A stretch of DNA of 50,428 nucleotides from Planktomarina sp. (GTDB lineage Bacteria > Pseudomonadota > Alphaproteobacteria > Rhodobacterales > Rhodobacteraceae): positions 45,797 to 96,224 of the forward strand of contig JAHDDS010000002.1 of assembly GCA_020629235.1 (NCBI GenBank), read 5' to 3'. Numbering within the stretch: position 1 is the stretch's first letter; each line of letters begins with the position of its first letter. Of the stretch, positions 7,979 through 14,999 are shown in pieces. Under the pieces are notes generated by a model. The model did not search any database, was not told where the DNA came from, and was given only the letters and a program-made list of their open reading frames with translations. The translations under genes were made by a program, and so were the position numbers.

Positions 7979-9919
7979 ATGATCGAAAGCCTTCTCATTG
8001 CCAATCGCGGCGAAATCGCCGCCCGCATCGCGCGAACGGCCCGCAGACTTGGGGTGCGCACGATCGGTGTCGCCTCTGACATCGATATGGGCGCGCTGCA
8101 TGCCCAATCCTGCGACACGGTGGTGCATCTGCCCGGCACAACCCCGGCAGAGACTTACTTGCAGGGGGCCAAGATCATCGCTGCAGCGGTGGACACGGGG
8201 GCGCAGGCCATTCACCCCGGGTATGGCTTTTTGTCTGAAGATCCAGATTTTGCCCAGGCGGTGATGGATGCGGGCCTTGTTTGGGTCGGCCCCCCCCCTG
8301 ATGCGATCCGGGCAATGGGCCTCAAAGATGCGGCAAAGGATCTGATGGCCCAGGCTGGTGTGCCGGTGGTGCCAGGATATCAAGGCGCGGACCAGTCCGC
8401 GGCCCACCTGGCCAAGCAGGCCGAAAACATCGGTTTTCCGTTGTTGATTAAGGCCGTCGCGGGCGGCGGCGGCAAAGGCATGCGCAAGGTGGACCGATCG
8501 GCGGACTTCCCAACCGCCTTGGCCGCAGCCCAAGCCGAAGGGCTGGGGGCGTTTGGCAATGGCGATGTACTGTTGGAAAAATTCATCACGCAGCCGCGCC
8601 ACATCGAATTTCAGGTCTTCAGTGACGGTGTTGAAACGGTGCATCTGTTGGAACGCGAATGTTCCCTGCAGCGCCGCCACCAAAAAGTCATCGAAGAAGC
8701 CCCAGCCCCGGGACTTTCAGACCAGGTGCGTGCCCAAGTGGGGGCCATGGCGGTGCAGGCGGCCCAAGCGGTAGGGTACAAAGGGGCAGGGACGGTGGAA
8801 TTCATCGTCGATGGAACCGGCCCCCTGACGGCAGACAAATTCTTCTTCATGGAAATGAACACCCGGCTTCAAGTGGAACACCCGGTCACGGAAGCGATTT
8901 TGGGCGTCGATCTTGTGGAATGGCAGCTGCGCGTGGCGTCGGGTGCGGGTCTGCCCAAAACCCAAGATGCGTTGCAGCCACAAGGTCATGCCATGGAAGC
9001 GCGTCTTTATGCGGAAGATCCCGCCGCTGGGTTTTTGCCCGCCACCGGAACACTGACTGCATTTGATGCGCCGCAGGCTTTGCGGTTTGATTCGGCCGTG
9101 CGGGCTGGCGACGCCATAAGCCCATACTATGACCCTATGATCGCCAAGGTAATCGCCCACGGCCCAGACCGGGAACGCGCCCGCATCGCCCTGCGTGATG
9201 GATTGGGTCAGATGCGGGTGGCGGGGTTGACCACCAATTGCAACTTTTTGCGCGCCTTATTGGACGACCCGATCTTTGCCGCAGGCACCCATGACACCCA
9301 GTTCATCGACAGCCACTTGGACAACCTTGTGGCCCCGAAGGATCCAAGCCCCGATGTGCTTGCCATGGCCCTTGCCGCAGCCGTTCCGCCGCTGCCCCTT
9401 GCACCAGGCTTTGCCATCGGTCAGCCGCTGCGCCCCACTGTTTCCGTATGCCATGGCGACATCGTTCATGCCGCGCGGATTGCTGTTTCGGACAACGATA
9501 TGGGGGTGGAAATTTCAGGCACTTCTGTTGTGTTGCGCCGGACGCAAGACGGTTGGCAAGTGCCCAATGCGCCGCAAATCACTGCCCTGCGCCACGGCGA
9601 CACGATCACAGTTTTTGCAGGTGATGCGTTCACTTTCACAGTGCCCGATCCGTTGGACCGCAGGGCAGCCGTCAGTCAAGATCGCACGGTTATCGCGCCG
9701 ATGCCGGGACTGGTGCAAGCGGTTCATGTGAAGTCTGGGGACACGGTTCTGGCGGGTGGGCCATTGGTGACGCTGGAAGCCATGAAGATGCAACACGTGC
9801 TGAAAGCCGCCCAAGACTGTACTGTGGAAGCCTTGCACGTGACTGCGGGCCAGCAAGTGCAAGCCCAGGCTGTGCTTTTGGACGTGGTGCCAAGGGGGGC
9901 AGAGGCGGAAACCCGCTAA
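7979..9919 (+). CDS. mccA: Methylcrotonyl-CoA carboxylase, biotin-carrying (alpha) subunit
   Basis: A 646-residue protein with a biotin carboxylase domain (residues 1-450; ATP-grasp glycine loop AVAGGGGKGMR near 160, catalytic region EMNTRLQVEHPVTE near 295). It ends in a biotin carboxyl carrier domain whose attachment motif EAMKM has Lys603. The linker between them fits MccA/PccA-type alpha subunits. It forms the dodecameric MCC enzyme with MccB in the cytoplasm. It needs BirA, encoded about 7 kb downstream in this window. In related bacteria enoyl-CoA hydratase and HMG-CoA lyase genes usually follow; here the operon ends and small genes begin. Confidence 0.93.
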   Translation: MIESLLIANRGEIAARIARTARRLGVRTIGVASDIDMGALHAQSCDTVVHLPGTTPAETYLQGAKIIAAAVDTGAQAIHPGYGFLSEDPDFAQAVMDAGLVWVGPPPDAIRAMGLKDAAKDLMAQAGVPVVPGYQGADQSAAHLAKQAENIGFPLLIKAVAGGGGKGMRKVDRSADFPTALAAAQAEGLGAFGNGDVLLEKFITQPRHIEFQVFSDGVETVHLLERECSLQRRHQKVIEEAPAPGLSDQVRAQVGAMAVQAAQAVGYKGAGTVEFIVDGTGPLTADKFFFMEMNTRLQVEHPVTEAILGVDLVEWQLRVASGAGLPKTQDALQPQGHAMEARLYAEDPAAGFLPATGTLTAFDAPQALRFDSAVRAGDAISPYYDPMIAKVIAHGPDRERARIALRDGLGQMRVAGLTTNCNFLRALLDDPIFAAGTHDTQFIDSHLDNLVAPKDPSPDVLAMALAAAVPPLPLAPGFAIGQPLRPTVSVCHGDIVHAARIAVSDNDMGVEISGTSVVLRRTQDGWQVPNAPQITALRHGDTITVFAGDAFTFTVPDPLDRRAAVSQDRTVIAPMPGLVQAVHVKSGDTVLAGGPLVTLEAMKMQHVLKAAQDCTVEALHVTAGQQVQAQAVLLDVVPRGAEAETR

Positions 9920-9954
9920 AATCCACCCATTCGGACTGAAACCGCAGCTTACCG

Positions 9955-9984
9955 TTGACGAAAACGTAACGATCACGGCATTAA
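9955..9984 (+). promoter_or_regulatory. Possible sigma-70 promoter for the YodC-like gene
   Basis: TTGACG at 9955-9960 is a good -35 element; 18 bases on, CATTAA (9979-9984) is a weak -10. It lies 40 bases before the next start, in a 104-base gap. Weak support. Confidence 0.28.
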
Positions 9985-10023
9985 CGCGGTATTGGAACCA
10001 TATGTGACACAAAGGGGACCTCC

Positions 10024-10224
10024 ATGGCCATGCAACCCGGCAGCGTAGTGATTTTGAAAAGCGGTGGACCGTTGATGACGATTGAAGAGTTCGGCGAACA
10101 TAAAGATGCCAAATGCACCTGGTTCCAGGAAAAGTCGCTGTGCCGCGAATGGTTCGCATTGGTGGGCCTGCGCGAAGCCCCCACCACGGTGCCCCGCAAG
10201 GAAAAGGCCCCGGCAAAACCTTGA
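10024..10224 (+). CDS. YodC-like (DUF2158) small protein
   Basis: A 66-residue cytoplasmic protein with the DUF2158/YodC pattern: an N-terminal GSVVILKSGGPLMTIE segment, a central C-x-W pair (CTWF), then a C-terminal FxxxSL-type region. The function of the family is unknown. A good ribosome site (AGGGGACC) precedes the ATG, and an intrinsic terminator follows 41 bases after the stop, so it appears to be its own transcription unit. The tail is Lys/Pro/Ala rich. Confidence 0.72.
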   Translation: MAMQPGSVVILKSGGPLMTIEEFGEHKDAKCTWFQEKSLCREWFALVGLREAPTTVPRKEKAPAKP

Positions 10225-10265
10225 CCCGTTCACATTCTATGCGCACCACGCTTGTGTGATGCCAC

Positions 10266-10298
10266 GAAGCCCATGGTCGTTGCCTTGGGCTTCTTTTT
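10266..10298 (+). terminator. Intrinsic terminator after the YodC-like gene
   Basis: An 8-bp perfect stem (GAAGCCCA at 10266-10273 with TGGGCTTC at 10286-10293), 12-base loop, then five T residues. It separates the YodC-like gene from the lipoprotein gene. Confidence 0.85.
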
Positions 10299-10372
10299 GG
10301 CCAGCGGGCAGATTCTTCTTGGGTTCTGGGCGGATTGCCTTCAGGGTCGTGTAACGCGACAAGGGATTTTCG

Positions 10373-10666
10373 ATGGTACCGCTTTTCAAAGTTTCGTTCC
10401 AATCAGGGTTAGTTGGAATTGTGCTTGCCCTGTCGGCCTGCGCCACGGCCCCGTCAGGTACAGCTGATCGACAAAAATTCGACACAGCCATTGCGGCGGT
10501 GGGATGCAAGGTCGATTCTGACGAAGTGGCCCTTCGGGTGGAAGCCATGACCGGCCTGACCCCCGATCAATTGGGGGACTTGGTGGTGGCGTACTGGGAA
10601 GAAGGACGCATGCAAGAAGCCCCCAACGGCGGGTTCATCCTGACGACCGGTCCCTGCGCGAAATAG
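10373..10666 (+). CDS. Small lipoprotein of unknown function
   Basis: A 97-residue protein. The N-terminus is a lipoprotein signal peptide with lipobox LSAC (Cys about residue 23), so it is probably anchored to the inner or outer membrane. The mature 75 residues are acidic and include AVGCKVDSDEVALRVEAMTG, a helical-looking VVAYWEEGR stretch and a second Cys pair member near the C-terminus. I do not recognise the family. It precedes genes normally found in nuo clusters, but a terminator upstream and a 159-base gap downstream leave its operon membership open. Confidence 0.6.
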   Translation: MVPLFKVSFQSGLVGIVLALSACATAPSGTADRQKFDTAIAAVGCKVDSDEVALRVEAMTGLTPDQLGDLVVAYWEEGRMQEAPNGGFILTTGPCAK

Positions 10667-10721
10667 CATAAACGTCGCAGATTGCGGCCCCAATATACAG
10701 CAACGCGGCAAATGCGCCGCA

Positions 10722-10746
10722 CCCCCCAATAAGTTGTGTTGGGGGG
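10722..10746. repeat. Short perfect inverted repeat in the 10667-10825 gap
   Basis: CCCCCCAA (10722-10729) and TTGGGGGG (10739-10746) form an 8-bp perfect stem around a 9-base loop. No T tract follows, so it is not a convincing terminator. It could be an mRNA-stabilising structure at the end of the lipoprotein gene. Confidence 0.5.
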
Positions 10747-10825
10747 CAAGACGCGTTGTTTTCCCCATGATATCCGTGCACAAAGCGTAAAAATATGCGC
10801 TGAACACTGAACAGGGGATGTCACC

Positions 10826-11650
10826 ATGAAACATGATGGACAACAATCCAGCAGCTGCGTCTATGGCTCGCTGCTTTTGGCCGCGGGTGTGGGACTTGTG
10901 GCTGCACTTTTGATGATTGTGCTTTCGGGCCTGGGATGGCCGGGATCAATTTTTGTAGCCATCGTTTTGGCTGCTGTTTTGGCTGCACTGCTGCTGTGGA
11001 TTTTCTGCCGCCCGCTGCCCAACGCCATGACCGATGAAGCCGGATCTGCCGCTGGCGGGGCAGGGGTTGCCGTTGCTGGTGGGGCGATTGCTGCCGGGGC
11101 CGCTGGCGCTGCGACCGCGCGTGCTGCAAACGCAGATGCGTCGGCCAAGGCCGCTGCTGACGCAAAAGCTGCTGCTGCCAAGGCTGCGGCGGACAAAAAA
11201 GCTGCTGAAGCTGCTGCCGCCAAGAAAGCCGCTGCTGCCAAAAAGGCTGCTGCCGACAAGAAAGCTGATGCAGCCAAGCCCAAAGCGAAAGCTGCATCGA
11301 AAGCCAAAGATGGTGGCAACGTTGATTACGATGGCGATGGCGTCATTGAAGGGGCCGATGAAGGCAAAAAGCCGGCCACTTTGAAAGCGGCCCGCGGCGG
11401 CAAGGCCGACGATCTGAAAATGATCAAAGGCGTTGGCCCTAAAATGGAAAAGCTGTGCAACAAACTGGGCTTTTATCACTTCGACCAAGTTGCATCTTGG
11501 ACCAAGGATGAAGTGGCATGGGTTGATGCCAACCTTGAAGGATTCCGTGGCCGGGTCAGCCGGGACGAATGGGTCAAACAAGCCAAGATATTGGCCAAAG
11601 GCGGCACCACTGAATTTTCCAAGAAAGTGGACAAAGGCGGCGTCTACTAA
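10826..11650 (+). CDS. Two-TM protein with Ala/Lys-rich linker and NuoE/L21-type helix-hairpin-helix domain
   Basis: A 274-residue protein in three parts. Residues 12-62 are two closely spaced transmembrane helices. Residues 70-190 are an Ala/Lys-rich, probably long helical or coiled linker with repeated AAAKKAA-type units. Residues 195-255 are a compact domain opening with DDLKMIKGVGPKMEK and continuing FYHFDQVASWT. The same domain ends Rhodobacterales NuoE proteins and the L21 protein in this window (about 23240-23470). The tail TEFSKKVDKGGVY also resembles NuoE C-termini as I recall them. No [2Fe-2S] thioredoxin-like NuoE part is present. In Rhodobacterales such proteins sit in nuo operons. 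The HHH-like fold could bind RNA, DNA or protein; its role here is unknown. Confidence 0.72.
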   Translation: MKHDGQQSSSCVYGSLLLAAGVGLVAALLMIVLSGLGWPGSIFVAIVLAAVLAALLLWIFCRPLPNAMTDEAGSAAGGAGVAVAGGAIAAGAAGAATARAANADASAKAAADAKAAAAKAAADKKAAEAAAAKKAAAAKKAAADKKADAAKPKAKAASKAKDGGNVDYDGDGVIEGADEGKKPATLKAARGGKADDLKMIKGVGPKMEKLCNKLGFYHFDQVASWTKDEVAWVDANLEGFRGRVSRDEWVKQAKILAKGGTTEFSKKVDKGGVY

Positions 11651-11713
11651 ACCAGCGCTGCGAATTTTTTGCACGGTCCGCCCCGCGGGCCGTGTTTTCG
11701 TTTTGGAAAGACC

Positions 11714-11932
11714 ATGCCCCCATCAGATCAAGACAAACGCGTGCAACGCACGGGCCAGATTGTGGCCATCACCATTGCAGTCGCTGGCTTGGCAACGATA
11801 TTTGCCCCTGTGATTGTAGCGGGGCTGGGGCTGGCGCAGCGGTTTGAAATGCTGATCTATCTTTGCGCCTTGGCGGCCATGGCGTGGTCCGTTGTGGTGG
11901 CCTGGGGCCTGTGGCGCAAGCGGGACAAATAA
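11714..11932 (+). CDS. DUF5337-type small membrane protein (nuo-cluster accessory)
   Basis: A 72-residue protein with two transmembrane helices and a basic C-terminus ending LWRKRDK. It resembles DUF5337 proteins, which in Rhodobacterales are encoded among the nuo genes near nuoE/nuoF; the assignment is from memory of the family pattern (short polar N-terminus with DQD, two TM helices, RKR end). It lies 63 bases after the HHH protein, as in those clusters, but nuoF does not follow here. No function is known. Confidence 0.6.
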   Translation: MPPSDQDKRVQRTGQIVAITIAVAGLATIFAPVIVAGLGLAQRFEMLIYLCALAAMAWSVVVAWGLWRKRDK

Positions 11933-12031
11933 CCGTCCCACACCCAAAATATTTCACTGTGTCACGCACTGTGCCTTGTGCCGTTTCCGTCACCGACATA
12001 ACCATGGCCTAAACGGTTCGGAGCACCTGAT

Positions 12032-12367
12032 ATGCAGTTTCATCGTCCGCAAAAGTTGTCTTTCATCTGTGCTGCGGTTCTGGCCGCTTGGTTCTTTGGC
12101 CCTGGCGCGGTTGTTGCCCAAACCTCGCCCTTTCAGGCGACGGCCATCAAGCGCCCGCTTCAAAGCCCGCCCCAAGCCCGTTTGACCCAATGGTTCGTGA
12201 CTGTCTTCCGCAAAGACGGTCAGCCAATGCCAGACGGGCAAATTCAAGCCGCCAGTCAATTTGCCGTCGCCAAGGCCTGTGTCGGGGGGCAAACCACGTC
12301 CTTCGCGGAAGGGGTGCGTGACGGCCTGGGGGTGCGGTTCGAATTTATCTGCGCCCAACGGCGCTGA
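12032..12367 (+). CDS. Secreted protein of unknown function
   Basis: A 111-residue protein with a Sec signal peptide (hydrophobic stretch ending PGAVVAQ, cleavage about residue 30). The mature part has LTQWFVTVFRKDGQPMPDG and two cysteines near the C-terminus (KACVGG, FICAQ), probably one disulfide in the periplasm. I do not recognise the family. It ends 17 bases before the next lipoprotein gene, so the two are likely co-transcribed. Confidence 0.6.
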   Translation: MQFHRPQKLSFICAAVLAAWFFGPGAVVAQTSPFQATAIKRPLQSPPQARLTQWFVTVFRKDGQPMPDGQIQAASQFAVAKACVGGQTTSFAEGVRDGLGVRFEFICAQRR

Positions 12368-12384
12368 ATAAAGGGGCCCCGGTG

Positions 12385-12774
12385 ATGCGCGCGCTTTGGG
12401 TTGGTCTGTTCTTGCTGTCGGGATGCGTTGTGCCGTCGACAGACACAGCACCGCAAGCCCCCGCATTCGGGCGCTATATCGGGTCGGAAACGCGGCTTTT
12501 GGACGGGGATTTGGTGAACTTCAAAGTCCGCATGGAAGGCGGCCTGACGCGGCAAAACTTGATCGACTATGCCGAATGCGTCGCGGCGCAGTACACGTTG
12601 GTGCGCGGCTATGCGTTTGCACGTCATGTTCGCACGACGGTAACCCGCAACGGAAATCTGTGGGTCGGTGACGCTATTTATACTATCTCGGCCACGATCC
12701 CACGCGGATTGCGCACGATCGAAGCGGACATCATCGTCGAATCCTGTGCGGCCCGCGGCATCCCGACGGTTTGA
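12385..12774 (+). CDS. Small lipoprotein of unknown function
   Basis: A 129-residue protein with lipobox LLSGC (Cys about residue 14). The mature part contains GGLTRQNLIDYAECVAAQY, then GYAFARHVRT and a strand-rich end, with two more cysteines (AEC and ESC), probably one disulfide. I have the impression of seeing similar Rhodobacterales proteins near nuo genes, but cannot verify this. The ATG at 12385 follows an in-frame GTG by one codon. It is the last small gene before the NuoL-like gene, 206 bases away. Confidence 0.6.
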   Translation: MRALWVGLFLLSGCVVPSTDTAPQAPAFGRYIGSETRLLDGDLVNFKVRMEGGLTRQNLIDYAECVAAQYTLVRGYAFARHVRTTVTRNGNLWVGDAIYTISATIPRGLRTIEADIIVESCAARGIPTV

Positions 12775-12980
12775 ACGCACGGCCACTGGCATCGCCGCTG
12801 CGCCCGACAATATCATGAATTGTGAACGATCCCCCCTCGCAAATGGGTCCGATTGGCGCTAGCCATCTGGGGGTGGGCGGCTATGTTGCCTGTCACGGGT
12901 CGCGCAATCGAAGGCTGCAGGTCGATGCAAATCAGTGGAATTGGACATCTGCCCCAACGGCACCGGAGCGGGAATTTTTC

Positions 12981-14999
12981 ATGTCCCTTGCAGTAATCAT
13001 GGTTTTTCTGCCCCTTTTGGGCGCTGCGATCTGCGGCCTAGTTTGGCGCTGGATCGGCGAAGGCTTAGCCATTTGGACCGCGACCTGTGCCAGTCTGATC
13101 AGCGCGCTTTTGGCCTGGTCAGTGTTCTTGAATGTGTCCGGCCCGGTTGATGTTGCAGTTTTGGGCAGTTGGTTGGTCAGTGGAAGTATCGGCTTGGACT
13201 GGGCGGTGCGCGTGGACCGCGTCAGCATGCTGTGCGCCGTGACCATCACGTCGGTCACTGCTTTGGTGGCGGTGTACAGCCATCGTGGCCTGCGGTGCGA
13301 AGATCACTTTGACCCCGATACGGTCTATCGCCCACGGTTTTTTGCGGCGTTGCTTTGGCTGTGTTTTGCGGGCCTGATCTTGGTAATGTCTCACAACCTG
13401 GCCCAGCTTTTGGCGGGATGGGGCGGCGTTACCTTGGGGGTGATGCTTATGATGGGGTTCCGGGATCGCACCACAAACGCCACCAAGGCGGCCACCGGGG
13501 CCGCTGTGGTATTCGCGCTGGCGGGCATGATGATGGGCTTGGCCGCTGCGATTTTATTCCTTCAATTCGACGCCCTGCGTTTTGACGACATCGCTGTTCT
13601 TTCGCCGGGGGCCAACACGGTTGCGCTGTTTGGCGCGGCCTGGCCCACGACAAATATCGTGGCGGCGCTTTTGGTGGCCGCTGCGCTGCTTTCAGCCGCA
13701 CAGTTCCCATTCCAATCGTGGCTGTTGGCAGGCGTTGATACCCCGTCACCCGCCATGGCGCTGGTTCAATCGACAATCTTGCCTATGGCCAGCCTGTTTG
13801 TGCTGTTGCGATTTTTTCCGGTTCTTGAATTCGCCCCAAATGTGATGGTTTGGCTGATGGTATTTGGTATCGCCACGGCCCTGTTCGGCGGGCTGTGCGC
13901 CCTTGTGCAAACCGACATCAGACAGGCCTTGGCCTGTATCGGCGTCGCACAATTGGGATTGATTTTCGCAGCGGTGGGTCTGGGTGCGCCCACCGTGGCG
14001 TTGTGGCAAGCGGTGATCTTTGCGGCCCACCAATCGGTGTTGATTTTGGGGGCAGGATCGGTTGTGCGGGCCATGGGCGGCGCATCGGACTTGGGCGCTT
14101 TCGGTGGGTTGCGCGCAAAGATGCCTGTTACGTTTTGGGCCATGGTGGCTGGCGCGTTGTCAACGGCAGGGATCGGACTGCCTGGGCTGACGGTCGGGTT
14201 TGCGGGTTTTGCGCCCCGTACCGCGTTGGCAGAGGTGGCGGCAAGCGCTGGCCCACCCTGGGTTCTGGCCGCCCTGGGTGTTGGATCACTGGTGCTGGCC
14301 TGCGCCGTAACGCGCGTGGTAATCTTGTGTTTTATGGGCCCCGCCCGCGGCCCGAAAGAGGCGCATAAGTCAGCCACCGAAAGTGCTGGTGCCATGCTTG
14401 CGCCACTGGGCGTATTGGCCGTAGTTTGCGTGATCGGCGGGGTGTTTTGGCAGGGTTCATTCTATCACCAACCGCAGCAGGTTTCGGTCTGGTTTGGACA
14501 AACCGAAGTGGCGCTGGCGCCAAAAGAGGCGGTCGCCAAGGATAAGGACAATTTGCCAACCCCAGTACCAGCGCAACAGGCCGGTCTGGTTTGGACGAAA
14601 GGCGGCGCGGTATTGCAAAATGCCCGCGCCGTGCCTGCCACCGCTTCTTTGGCGGTCTGGGGTGCAGGGCTTCTGGGACTGTTACTGGCCTTCGGGTGGG
14701 TGCCGCGCATGGACCTTGGTCGCAGATCTTCGACATCCCCGGTCCGGCGGTATTTTTCACAGGCTGGCGGCCTTGATCGTGTATGGGACAGGCTTGTGGG
14801 CATACCGGCGCAGTGGTTTGGCCGCACCTTGGGGCGATGGGGTGATGATTGGGTTTTTGACGGCGTGGCACAGGCCATGGCCGGGCTTCTGGCCAAAGCG
14901 TTTCAGGGTCGCCCAGGGGCACACTTCACCTTTGTAATGGCCGTCGTGTTGGGAATCATGGGGCTTGTGATTTGGATCACAGGCATGGGGGTCAGCTGA
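12981..14999 (+). CDS. NuoL-like antiporter subunit lacking the proton-channel residues
   Basis: A 672-residue, about 16-TM protein clearly homologous to complex I subunit NuoL, aligned by eye to my memory of E. coli NuoL. Scaffold motifs remain: FFAALLW, AGWGGVTLGVMLMMGF, AAQFPFQSWL, PSPAMALVQS, ALVQTDIRQALA, GAGSVV, GGLR and the C-terminal traverse-helix and last-TM region. But the key ionisable residues are replaced: Glu144 by Gly148, Asp178 by Gly, Lys229 by Ser238, His254 by Gln263, Lys342 by Gln351, Lys399 by Phe410, Asp400 by Ala. The frame is intact and full length. Start ATG 12981 has GGAG 12 bases upstream and matches the NuoL N-terminus. The stop overlaps the NuoM-like ATG. It cannot pump protons as NuoL does; a structural role is inferred. 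Confidence 0.88.
   Translation: MSLAVIMVFLPLLGAAICGLVWRWIGEGLAIWTATCASLISALLAWSVFLNVSGPVDVAVLGSWLVSGSIGLDWAVRVDRVSMLCAVTITSVTALVAVYSHRGLRCEDHFDPDTVYRPRFFAALLWLCFAGLILVMSHNLAQLLAGWGGVTLGVMLMMGFRDRTTNATKAATGAAVVFALAGMMMGLAAAILFLQFDALRFDDIAVLSPGANTVALFGAAWPTTNIVAALLVAAALLSAAQFPFQSWLLAGVDTPSPAMALVQSTILPMASLFVLLRFFPVLEFAPNVMVWLMVFGIATALFGGLCALVQTDIRQALACIGVAQLGLIFAAVGLGAPTVALWQAVIFAAHQSVLILGAGSVVRAMGGASDLGAFGGLRAKMPVTFWAMVAGALSTAGIGLPGLTVGFAGFAPRTALAEVAASAGPPWVLAALGVGSLVLACAVTRVVILCFMGPARGPKEAHKSATESAGAMLAPLGVLAVVCVIGGVFWQGSFYHQPQQVSVWFGQTEVALAPKEAVAKDKDNLPTPVPAQQAGLVWTKGGAVLQNARAVPATASLAVWGAGLLGLLLAFGWVPRMDLGRRSSTSPVRRYFSQAGGLDRVWDRLVGIPAQWFGRTLGRWGDDWVFDGVAQAMAGLLAKAFQGRPGAHFTFVMAVVLGIMGLVIWITGMGVS

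Noticed and set aside
11100-11330. GCTGCTGCC-rich stretch as a DNA satellite repeat
   Set aside because: The units are irregular and keep the Ala/Lys reading frame; it is low-complexity protein sequence.
12822-12980. N-terminal extension of the NuoL-like frame
   Set aside because: The extra 53 residues are not hydrophobic, do not resemble NuoL, and a GGAG site precedes ATG 12981.
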